Shown here one piece after another: positions 56,604 to 64,000 of a stretch of 64,000 bases of DNA. The notes beneath the pieces are model-generated. The model was not told the DNA's origin. It worked only from the letters and a program-made list of their open reading frames with translations, and searched no databases. The position numbers and the translations under genes were made by a program. Numbering within the stretch: position 1 is the stretch's first letter; every line of letters begins with the position of its first letter. Source of the DNA: Desulfolucanica intricata (lineage in GTDB: Bacteria > Bacillota > Desulfotomaculia > Desulfotomaculales > Desulfofarciminaceae); contig NZ_BCWE01000013.1 in assembly GCF_001592105.1 (NCBI RefSeq), forward strand, positions 43,513 through 107,512, given 5' to 3'.

Positions 56604-57009
56604 TCTATTACCTCCTTAAGAAATATTAGTTTCTTTTTTCATAGACAATATTTCCTCTAGAATTCATTAATATTTTTATTTTCATACTAGGTCACACCTC
56701 CTTTTAGAAAATAAAAACAGAGCAAAATGCCAGTGCTGCAAAAACACTGAATTAATTTTGCTCTGTTAGAATTCTATGATTATTAATTATTTAATTTTCT
56801 GTACCTAATCGATAAATAAATAATATATACTTTATGTATTAGATATATTACCACAATTTCTTTATAAATAGCATTACAGTTTATTTACATATCTTGTAAA
56901 GTTATTTATCAACCTATTGATAAAAGTTTTATTATCACATAGTAAATCTGTAGTATATTACGCTTAGATAATAACTTAACATTTTTTATTGTAGATTGTA
57001 AAATAGAAA
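56604..57009. other. AT-rich intergenic region left of the IS21 element
   Basis: It contains one strong terminator-like hairpin (56715-56770) and otherwise no visible gene. The region may have linked the tnsD 3' end with the replication genes before IS21 inserted. Confidence 0.5.
56715..56770 (-). terminator. Intrinsic terminator, probably of the tns operon
   Basis: aacagagcaaaat and attttgctctgtt pair around a loop with a further small stem, followed on the minus strand by tttttatttt. It points away from tnsD, from which it is now separated by IS21. Confidence 0.65.
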
Positions 57010-57044
57010 TGACCCCCTATCGTTAATTAAAACTGACCCACCTT

Positions 57045-58571
57045 ATGATAAAATATCCCTCGAAAGGGGGATGTACAGAGGTGATAAGTGTGTACAAATG
57101 GCAACGTATTAAATCTATGCATACCCAGGGGGTCAGCATCCGGAAAATAGCTAAGACATTAGGCATCTCAAGGAATACCGTGAGAAAATACCTAAGAGAT
57201 GCTAATCCACCCCAATTTAAAGTCAGGGAATATAAGAAACAACTGGACCAGTATCGTGAGGACATCCAGGTTATGCTAGATAAAGGATACATTGGTACGA
57301 GAATATATAATGAACTTGCTGAAAAAGGTTATACCGGTTCCCTGTCCAGTGTACATCGTTTTCTACGGGAGATAAAAAGAGATAATCAGGCTGTAAAATC
57401 AGCCACCACCCGGGTAGAGACCGGCCCAGGTGAGCAAATGCAATACGATTGGAAAGAGTGGATGTTACCCGTTGCTGGGAAAAAGATAAAAATATATGTT
57501 CATGAAGTCATTCTGTCTTGCAGCCGAAAAAAGTATTATCAATTTACTTTGAGCATAACCACAGCAGATATAATCCGGGTTCTAGCTGATTCCTTTATTT
57601 TTTTCGATGGGTATGCTAAAGAGCTGATAATGGATAATGCAAAGCAAATGGTTATTACACACCGAAAAGATGGTATTATTCGTTACAATGACGAATTTTT
57701 AAGATTTTGCGGATTATATGGCATTCAACCATCCGCCTGTGAAAATTACCGACCCAGGACTAAGGGAAAAGCGGAACGGCCTTTTTACTATATCCAAGAA
57801 CACCTATTGCGAGGTCTTGATGTAGACAATTTAGATGATTTTGCCGTCAAGCTTAAAAAAATTCAGGATGAATACAATCAACGGCCCCATAGTAAGTTGG
57901 GTCGGACACCGGAACAGATGTTTCAGGAAGAAAAGCCCCATTTATTAAAATTACCAACTATCGAACCAGCTATGCTGCAATTCAAAGAAGCCAGAAGAGT
58001 AAGTAATGACGGCTATATTTCTCATGATGGCAATCTTTATCCAGTGCCTATGCGTTACGCGACAAAAACAGTGTGGATAGAAATCATCTACGGCCGAAGT
58101 ATGAAAATATATGATGAAAAAGGTACACTGCTTAATAAGATTTATCTTTGCCTGGAAAAACAAACTACCCGCCCAATTCACCCGGAACATGAGGTTATTA
58201 ATCTTCAGTATCGGGAAAGAAAAAATGGTATCCGTTCCACTTTAGTCCGGGAGTTTATTAGCACTTTTGGTGAAACCGGAAGGATATATCTGGAAGGGTT
58301 GCGTGAAAACACTGGGGCCAACATTTACTGGCACCTTACAGAAATTTTACGTTACAGAAATATCTATACCACGGAAAAAATTAATAAAGCGATGAAAGAA
58401 TGTTTGAAAATAGGCTCTTATCATAAAAACAGTGTTAAACGGCTGTTGGAAAAAAATGAGCTAGCCCCGCTTACTTTGGATTATGATCCGGCCAACCTTT
58501 ATCTGCCGGATGTCAAAATCAATCGTGACCTTTCCTGCTATGCCTTAGCTGAAAGTGAGGTGGCAAATTAA
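57045..58571 (+). CDS. istA: IS21 transposase IstA
   Basis: A 508-residue DDE transposase. The N-terminal HTH (MHTQGVSIRKIAKTLGISRN TVRKYL, about residues 24-50, listed for its helix-turn-helix) binds the ends. The catalytic core shows D in YDWKEWM (about 135), D in LIMDNAKQM (about 196), and E in RTKGKAERPFYY (about 244). The C-terminal part is the typical Mu-B-like barrel. It ends with a 1-nt overlap (ATGA) with istB. It is intact. Confidence 0.93.
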   Translation: MIKYPSKGGCTEVISVYKWQRIKSMHTQGVSIRKIAKTLGISRNTVRKYLRDANPPQFKVREYKKQLDQYREDIQVMLDKGYIGTRIYNELAEKGYTGSLSSVHRFLREIKRDNQAVKSATTRVETGPGEQMQYDWKEWMLPVAGKKIKIYVHEVILSCSRKKYYQFTLSITTADIIRVLADSFIFFDGYAKELIMDNAKQMVITHRKDGIIRYNDEFLRFCGLYGIQPSACENYRPRTKGKAERPFYYIQEHLLRGLDVDNLDDFAVKLKKIQDEYNQRPHSKLGRTPEQMFQEEKPHLLKLPTIEPAMLQFKEARRVSNDGYISHDGNLYPVPMRYATKTVWIEIIYGRSMKIYDEKGTLLNKIYLCLEKQTTRPIHPEHEVINLQYRERKNGIRSTLVREFISTFGETGRIYLEGLRENTGANIYWHLTEILRYRNIYTTEKINKAMKECLKIGSYHKNSVKRLLEKNELAPLTLDYDPANLYLPDVKINRDLSCYALAESEVAN

Positions 58572-59329
58572 TGAACAATAAGTTAACCAGTTACCTGGAA
58601 AGCCAAATGCAGGCCTTAAAGCTAAAAGGATTAATTGCTCATTATCAAGAAATAGCGGAAAAAGCATCGCAAAACAACTTATCCTATTTTGAGTATCTAT
58701 CTCTTCTCTTGGAAGAAGAGTTGAAGAGAAAGAACGATGGAACAATTAAAACCAAAATTAATAAAGCCCGCTTTCCCTTTATTAAAACACTAGAGGAATT
58801 TGATTTTAGTTTTCAACCGTCATTACGGGAAAAGGAAATCATTGCTTTAAGTTCTTTAGATTTTATTGAGAAAAAAGAGAATTTGATTTTTCTAGGTCCT
58901 CCGGGCGTGGGTAAAACCCACCTGTCCGTGGCCCTCGGCATAAAGGCCTGTATGGCTAAGTATCGGGTAGTATTTACTACTGCCCAAAAATTGTTGGAAG
59001 AATTAATGCTCAGCTTAAAAGACGGTAGTTTGACAGATAAGCTCCTCAATTATTCTCGCCTTAATCTTATGGTTATAGATGAAGTTGGTTATATGCCAAT
59101 CAGCAAAGAACAGGCAAACCTTCTTTTCCGTTTAATCTCTATGCGTTATGAGAAGGGTAGTATTATTGTCACCAGCAATTACAATTTTAACGAGTGGGGG
59201 GAGGTGTTTTCTGACCAGGTAGTAGCAGCAGCTATCATTGATCGACTTGTCCATCATGCTCGAATCTTTTATATTAACGGGACAAGTTACCGACTTAAAG
59301 GAAAACTGAAACCAGCTGCAGCTAACTAA
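58571..59329 (+). CDS. istB: IS21 helper ATPase IstB
   Basis: A 252-residue AAA+ ATPase with Walker A GPPGVGKTH (about residue 110) and Walker B LMVIDEVGYMPIS, DnaC-like. It drives target selection by IstA. Its start overlaps the istA stop (ATGA), the usual coupling. Confidence 0.93.
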   Translation: MNNKLTSYLESQMQALKLKGLIAHYQEIAEKASQNNLSYFEYLSLLLEEELKRKNDGTIKTKINKARFPFIKTLEEFDFSFQPSLREKEIIALSSLDFIEKKENLIFLGPPGVGKTHLSVALGIKACMAKYRVVFTTAQKLLEELMLSLKDGSLTDKLLNYSRLNLMVIDEVGYMPISKEQANLLFRLISMRYEKGSIIVTSNYNFNEWGEVFSDQVVAAAIIDRLVHHARIFYINGTSYRLKGKLKPAAAN

Positions 59330-59379
59330 TTTTTTAAACCCATGCTCTTTGGAACCTGAGCTGAGCTGCCTTTTTAATT

Positions 59380-59553
59380 GGCGAAAATTTTGCCTGCCTT
59401 GACAGGTGGCAGCAGCCGGTACAATGGATTGAGCGAGGCGTATTAAAAATTGTCATGCTCCTCGTCACCGTCGCCTCGCTTTTTTTGTGACTATACCGGC
59501 TGCTGGCGGTTCCCTGTCAAGGCCGAGCAAAGCGAGCCAGGCAAAGTTTTCGC
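59380..59553 (+). repeat. 174-nt imperfect palindrome after istB with an internal terminator
   Basis: Arms ggcgaaaattttgcctgcc (59380-59398) and ggcaaagttttcgcc, then ccttgacagg with ccctgtcaagg and ggcagcagccggta with taccggctgctggc. The inner stem agcgaggcg (59432-59440) with cgcctcgct (59472-59480) and T7 is a rho-independent terminator for istAB. The whole layout resembles the one at the end of the IS3 element. Confidence 0.75.
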
Positions 59554-59690
59554 CTCATTCAGTATGTTTTTTTGTTACCAAAGGTGGGTCAATTTTATTT
59601 GCCTATAGTGGGTCAAATCTATTGACAATCAACATTTATTTGTCAAATGTTCATATCGATATTTTTCAATATATATGTCCAATTATTCTA

Positions 59691-60968
59691 TTACTGATTT
59701 AATTGCTTTGTAACATTCAACCGCTTTATAAAATCGTAAACAGTAGTATGGCTTGTCCCCATTAATTTGGCAACCTTTGGTACGCTATTATACTTTAATA
59801 ACCGCATTAATTCTTCTCTCCAATAATCCCCATAATCCACAATCCTAGAATACCTGTATCTATCTTCTATACTCTTATCTGGACCACGTCGCAAATAAGA
59901 AAAACCACATTCTGGACAGGTAAAATATCCGATTGGACTTTTAGTTTTATAACTATTCCTAATTTCCACATTCTCAATTATTTCATTTTCATATTTCACA
60001 CAAACAGGATTTAAACAAGGATATGGTCCTTTACCAAAAGGAAGATACTCTATATTCTTGTTAAATAACGTATCAGGTGATAATCTTAAAAACCTCATAA
60101 GCAATATATGTTTCAACGGATCTTCTATATTTGCTTTATTCCATCCCATTTTTAAAAGCCAATTACTGTTATTAGTCTTCCTAATTGTATTGTGAGTCAT
60201 CTGAAGTATCTCACTGCCCCAAAAGGTTTCAAAATCAGTAATAAGATTTTTCTGGCGTAGACCTCCATTCACTGTAGCATACTCTAATTTCTTTAACTGA
60301 TTTAGATACTGCTCTTTTATGTTTGTTTTAATTTCAGGATTATTCAAAATCCAGTGCATATCCTCTGCAATAATCAGTAATTTTTCATAGGTCTTTGGCT
60401 CATACACAACCTCAGTTTCAACAACACAGTTTCTTTCCGTTGCTGCTATATATTTATATTTATTGTCCTCAAGTGATACACTGCTATTATAAATAGGTAT
60501 TTTATGATGAGGACAAATATAGATGCCTCTTATCTGATGAACCCTATGCCAATATAATTCACCATATCTCTCCATATCTTCTTTATTGCACTTTGGACAA
60601 AATCTTAGAAATTTATTTTCAGCCAGTGGGTTTATTATGCCTGTTATTTTGTTGTATATTTCAACATCCCCATGCAACATATACCGTCTTATTATTCCCC
60701 TGTTCTCAGGGCTTAAAAAGACCGTATAAAACGGAAATAAGGTATGTTCAACGATTAACCTATCTATATCAAAAGGGCTGTTGAAGGGCATATTTTGGAC
60801 TAAATTTGCCAATAATGTTGGGAATTCCAGACTACAAACTATACGTTTTACATTAAACAGATCCCTGGCAGTTTCACTTCCATTAAAATTTGGACTTCTT
60901 TCATGATATCTGGCAAAAACACTATATAATATTTCATCTGGATACGGTGTAGGAAAAAAAGTCATCAT
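59691..60968 (-). CDS. tnsD: TnsD/TniQ-family target-site selector
   Basis: A 425-residue TniQ-domain protein. Features: LPTPYPDE-like N-terminus (FFPTPYPDEILYSVFARYHERS), a zinc-binding pattern RFCPKCNKEDMERYGELYW with CPHHKIPI, a second cysteine cluster CLNPVC / FTCPECGF, and a C-terminal helix-turn-helix (AKLMGTSHTTVYDFIKRLN). TnsD picks a fixed chromosomal attachment site for Tn7-like elements, which lies beside the far end and so outside the window. It overlaps tnsC by 4 nt. Confidence 0.88.
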   Translation of the reverse strand: MMTFFPTPYPDEILYSVFARYHERSPNFNGSETARDLFNVKRIVCSLEFPTLLANLVQNMPFNSPFDIDRLIVEHTLFPFYTVFLSPENRGIIRRYMLHGDVEIYNKITGIINPLAENKFLRFCPKCNKEDMERYGELYWHRVHQIRGIYICPHHKIPIYNSSVSLEDNKYKYIAATERNCVVETEVVYEPKTYEKLLIIAEDMHWILNNPEIKTNIKEQYLNQLKKLEYATVNGGLRQKNLITDFETFWGSEILQMTHNTIRKTNNSNWLLKMGWNKANIEDPLKHILLMRFLRLSPDTLFNKNIEYLPFGKGPYPCLNPVCVKYENEIIENVEIRNSYKTKSPIGYFTCPECGFSYLRRGPDKSIEDRYRYSRIVDYGDYWREELMRLLKYNSVPKVAKLMGTSHTTVYDFIKRLNVTKQLNQ

Positions 60969-62347
60969 ATAACTTCAAATCCTTTAATTAACCCATGATT
61001 TTTCAATATATCATAAGCCGTTAGCCCTTCCCCCTTATTCTGCATCATAACTCTAATATCATTTTCTGCACTTGGAGGTATCTTCTTGGTTTTAACTTTT
61101 ATTTGCTTTTCATTGTTTTCTACTACAGATGGCCTGGAAGTGGTAGGTATTATAAACCTATTCCGATTAGGCAATTCATAACTTATATCAATATTCCCAG
61201 TATATATATCAGGATATCTTGCTACTTCCATTACATTACCTGTTCTTAATGCATTTAGCATTGGCTTTACCAACCTTAAACTTTCGTCAGCAACTTGTTT
61301 GATTAATTCAGGAGTTATAATCTCAACCCCACTTGAAATTGCCTTTATTTGAGCAAGGGCATAAAGTTTCACTGTTATATCAATTATTCCTTGGGATTGA
61401 TCATATAGGGTATCTATTAATTCATCAGTCAAATCAGTAGGCCTTTTCGTCCATTGATAGCCCCATATTGCGTTTACAAGTAGTTTGAAGTTAATATCAT
61501 TATCTAACCTTTCAAATACCAAATCTCCTTGTCCTGAACCCCTTCTTGCCTGTCGGAACTTCCCTTGCAATACTCCCATAGCCTCAGGAGTTCCTATTAA
61601 TAATACTGGTAAGCCAATAGTGTTAACCAGAGTAACAAAAAAATTCAGCATCCTATCGGCTCCTCCAGACTTAGACTTGCTAAGGTTTTGTATCTCATCA
61701 ATTACTAAAAGCCCTAATGAAATATTTTTAGCAATATTACTCATGGCAACGAGCATATTATCAACTGAAAGTTTACCACTACCAAATCGTGAATAATAGT
61801 CTGTCCCTAATATCTCATCAACCTTGCTAAAAAATGATAGGCAAAGTCCTTTAATGCTTCCATCGTAAGAGCATTCAAGCCTTAAATATACTACCTGATA
61901 TCGTGAAAGTGGGCTATCTTTGTATTTAGAGTGAACGATTACTTGTGGATACATGGATAATATTCTGTTCACAACTGTTGTTTTCCCCATACCTGATACT
62001 CCAAGTAAAGTAAAAGAGCCTGCGGTGCTGCGATAATTGTTTGAAACAAAGGACTTATCCAATACATTTCTTGCTACATAACCCTGTCTTATAACTCTAC
62101 TGATTCTACTTTCTAAATCTAAATGTATCGCTAGTGGCTGAAAGACATCATATAGACGTCCCACTAAATGGGCTCTGTATTGATTATCTAACTGTCTTTC
62201 TTCTTTATTATAGGGAGGAAAATTTGCTAACTTTGATACTACCTCTTCAGAAGATATGATTTCAGGCAATGCCTCTATAAATGGATTACCTTTATATTCT
62301 GAAATAATCTGCTCTTTGTATTGGGCATTATGTATCAAATCCAGCAC
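60965..62347 (-). CDS. tnsC: TnsC-like transposition ATPase
   Basis: A 460-residue AAA+ protein with Walker A LLGVSGMGKTTVVN (about residues 108-121) and Walker B LLVIDEIQNLSKS. TnsC relays the target signal from TnsD to TnsB and oligomerises on DNA (family knowledge). It overlaps tnsB by 20 nt at its start and tnsD by 4 nt at its end, so the three genes are one transcript. Confidence 0.9.
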   Translation of the reverse strand: MLDLIHNAQYKEQIISEYKGNPFIEALPEIISSEEVVSKLANFPPYNKEERQLDNQYRAHLVGRLYDVFQPLAIHLDLESRISRVIRQGYVARNVLDKSFVSNNYRSTAGSFTLLGVSGMGKTTVVNRILSMYPQVIVHSKYKDSPLSRYQVVYLRLECSYDGSIKGLCLSFFSKVDEILGTDYYSRFGSGKLSVDNMLVAMSNIAKNISLGLLVIDEIQNLSKSKSGGADRMLNFFVTLVNTIGLPVLLIGTPEAMGVLQGKFRQARRGSGQGDLVFERLDNDINFKLLVNAIWGYQWTKRPTDLTDELIDTLYDQSQGIIDITVKLYALAQIKAISSGVEIITPELIKQVADESLRLVKPMLNALRTGNVMEVARYPDIYTGNIDISYELPNRNRFIIPTTSRPSVVENNEKQIKVKTKKIPPSAENDIRVMMQNKGEGLTAYDILKNHGLIKGFEVI

Positions 62348-64000
62348 GATCTTTTCCCTCCTTCTGTGCCTTTAATAGTAATTCGACCAAATTTTGCTCG
62401 GCATCACCATAGGCTTTTTCTTCAACTACTATATTTGGTTCTTCTGGTCTTATTTCGATAATATTTTGTTTCCTCTCCTGCTGCTTCTCAAAATGGCGAT
62501 TATCTCTGATATTCTGAATGCGTCTCTTTTTGCTTATGCCTTCTTCAACTTCATTTTTTGTCTCTTCTTTTGCCTGTTCAATGATTTCTTCTATGTCATT
62601 TAATAAATCTATTTTATTTTGCAATTCTACTTTTTTTGAGGCTTTAGCCTGCATTTTTTCATATTCCATTAGATATGTTACTTCTTCAATGGGCTTTTCT
62701 TTGTATCTTGACTGGTGTTCTAATAAAAAACACTTATCAAATTTTCTCCCATCTTCATATTTGATATAAATATAACTCATATCCCTTGGATCATATGATA
62801 TGTCAACTTTCCAAGATCCATTGTTCCTTGCTTTCTCGAACCAACGTTCTTTTAATGAGGTTTTAGAACCAAAGAGCATCCCTTTAAATTTAATCCCATG
62901 CTGTGTCACAGTTGCTTTATCTTTTGGCAGTAGGTTTAATTTCAATAAATCTTCATCAACAGTTCTTAACCTTCCTGTTCTATTAGCAACACCCCATTCC
63001 CAGATTAACTTGGGTATAGGTTCTACACCGTCTGCTATCATATCTTCACTTCGGGTATAGTTAGATAAATAGTGATGATTATTATGATACAATACACATT
63101 TTATTATGATTTGAGTAAACTGCCTTAAATCAAGGGTTGCTGAAAGTCTGTAATCTTGCTCTCCTCTTTCACGGTATTGACTTTTAATTGCGCCAGGCAT
63201 GAAAGGCTTGGTATGTTGGTTTATAGTATTAAAATACCTCTCTATAATCCCCTTCATGTCACCTCTGTAAGGGCTGGTATTTAATACTTTTATTCCAAAT
63301 GCTGATATTAATGACTCTATGTTTTCCCCTTCCAATTCTCCTCTATCGGCAATAATTGCTTCGGGCAGGGTGCTGCAGTAATTCCACTCATCATTGCCAA
63401 TCTCTATACCGTACTTCCTGCAAAAGGTTACTTTATCTGACGCAGCATTAATTAATGCGATACTGGCCCCAATCCAACTTGGACCTTCCAAAGATATATT
63501 AATTCCTACGACACAACGTGAAAATACATCCATAACAGTATATATAACGGGCCTTCCTATAATCCAATTTCGATTATATTGGGATACTAAATAAACATCT
63601 CCTACTGTTGCATCTATTTGAAATATTGCTCCCGGTCCAAATGCTTCTTCAGTAGAAGAGCCTGTTAACCCCCTATGTTGTAATTCATATCGCTTTGCAC
63701 TTTGCCTGGTAGATACTTCTTTTTTAATGTTTCTCTCCTTATTAAACCAATACCTGAATTGTCTTAATGTAGGAATGGCTTCATTTACTATTCCATTATC
63801 ACTAAAGTATTCCTTAATCATAAGTTCATAGGTTAATGTTAAAGTCTTTCTTGAAGAATTGTAATAAAACCTATTAAGTGCTGTATTAAAAATCTTTATC
63901 GTTTCGGGGGTAATAACAAAAGTATTATCTTTTTCTTTGTTCCCTTGTTTCCCACCACAATTATGATAATCAGGAAGTAAAGAGTTTTTGTGCATACCTT
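62328..64000 (-). CDS. tnsB: TnsB-like DDE transposase (5' end outside window)
   Basis: The first ATG in the window is at 63995, but the frame is open to the edge, and the first catalytic Asp (FQIDATVGD, about residue 128 from that ATG) lies much earlier than in complete TnsB (about residue 270). An N-terminal DNA-binding segment is therefore probably missing upstream. DDE: D about 128, D in IIADRGEL (about 217), E in GIIERYFN (about 252). TnsB cuts and joins the 3' ends of Tn7-like elements and binds the end repeats. A TnsA partner is expected just right of the window. Confidence 0.9.
   Translation of the reverse strand, partial: GMHKNSLLPDYHNCGGKQGNKEKDNTFVITPETIKIFNTALNRFYYNSSRKTLTLTYELMIKEYFSDNGIVNEAIPTLRQFRYWFNKERNIKKEVSTRQSAKRYELQHRGLTGSSTEEAFGPGAIFQIDATVGDVYLVSQYNRNWIIGRPVIYTVMDVFSRCVVGINISLEGPSWIGASIALINAASDKVTFCRKYGIEIGNDEWNYCSTLPEAIIADRGELEGENIESLISAFGIKVLNTSPYRGDMKGIIERYFNTINQHTKPFMPGAIKSQYRERGEQDYRLSATLDLRQFTQIIIKCVLYHNNHHYLSNYTRSEDMIADGVEPIPKLIWEWGVANRTGRLRTVDEDLLKLNLLPKDKATVTQHGIKFKGMLFGSKTSLKERWFEKARNNGSWKVDISYDPRDMSYIYIKYEDGRKFDKCFLLEHQSRYKEKPIEEVTYLMEYEKMQAKASKKVELQNKIDLLNDIEEIIEQAKEETKNEVEEGISKKRRIQNIRDNRHFEKQQERKQNIIEIRPEEPNIVVEEKAYGDAEQNLVELLLKAQKEGKDRAGFDT

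Larger units (their letters stand above)
57010..59615 (+). mobile_element. IS21 family insertion sequence
   Basis: istA and istB are flanked by inverted ends: tgaccccctat at 57010 and, inverted, tgacccactat ending at 59615. Each end also has a second internal ctgacccacctt-type copy (57034-57046 and 59578-59590), the double-repeat end of IS21. Flanks read atagaaa and aatctat, so no clear target duplication is visible. Confidence 0.9.
19841..64000. mobile_element. Tn7-like transposon carrying a defence and plasmid-like cargo (right end outside the window)
   Basis: Three observations define it. A cluster of about seven related 19-20-bp repeats starts next to a TGT at 19839-19843 and resembles Tn7 end TnsB sites. 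A tnsB-tnsC-tnsD operon at 59.7-64 kb reads leftward, so tnsA and the other end should lie just past 64 kb. Base composition also shifts to AT-rich at this boundary. Everything between would be cargo, at least 44 kb. The second end and the target duplication are not visible, so a composite or nested history remains possible. Confidence 0.62.

Noticed and set aside
57010..59615. Target-site duplication of IS21
   Set aside because: The flanks (…atagaaa and aatctat…) share no 4-8-bp repeat, so none is annotated.

Overview
The window looks like the chromosome of a low-GC Gram-positive bacterium of the Desulfotomaculum/Pelotomaculum type (Clostridia, Peptococcaceae sensu lato). The grounds are RNA-based control of amino-acid genes (T-box plus a ykkC-type riboswitch), strong AGGAGG ribosome sites with frequent TTG/GTG starts, and the style of the ilv and arg clusters. 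This placement is inferred from gene content, not from a search.

Region 1 (1-19.8 kb) is chromosomal backbone, nearly all on the minus strand. It starts with a branched-chain amino-acid operon, ilvE-ilvD-ilvB-ilvN-(ilvC cut by the window edge). Its leader carries, in series, a canonical promoter, a T-box with terminator, and a second element that reads as a ppGpp-class (ykkC subtype 2a) riboswitch with its own terminator. A HepT/MntA toxin-antitoxin pair separates this from a complete arginine operon argC-J-B-D-F-G-H, whose promoter overlaps a good ARG box. A rhomboid protease, an AmmeMemoRadiSam pair (AmrS and an AmrB-AmrA fusion), a LysE-type exporter and a CwlD-like amidase follow.

Region 2 (19.84 kb to the right edge) is AT-rich and accessory. 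I read it as one Tn7-like transposon of at least 44 kb. At 19.84-20.27 kb lie about seven copies of a roughly 19-bp repeat (core acaaagtttgctcg) arranged like TnsB-binding sites at a transposon end. At the other edge lies tnsB-tnsC-tnsD, with tnsB running off the window, so tnsA and the second end should lie just beyond.

The cargo is mostly defence. From left to right it holds a GIY-YIG-like protein and an OGG-like helix-hairpin-helix protein; an IS3 element; a PD-(D/E)XK pair; a CBASS module (CD-NTase plus S-4TM pore effector) with a DUF4145 neighbour; a DUF4365 nuclease-like protein; and a minimal tyrosine recombinase. Then comes a 13-gene, tightly overlapping operon (31.3-49.5 kb) combining a Type I-like methylase, two specificity proteins, a 1342-residue P-loop protein, a NurA-HerA pair, a Ser/Thr kinase with TPRs, and a last protein with a HEPN-like R-x4-H motif. 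It has no HsdR, PglZ or DISARM proteins. It resembles the methylation-associated defence system (MADS) idea and is the best candidate for an under-described system.

The right part of the cargo looks plasmid-derived: a ParM-like actin, a ParR-like small protein, an array of 10-bp phased repeats resembling a parC centromere, and a primase-helicase-like replication protein. An IS21 element (istA-istB) sits between this module and tnsD. Both IS elements end in a 150-175-nt imperfect palindrome immediately after the transposase genes.
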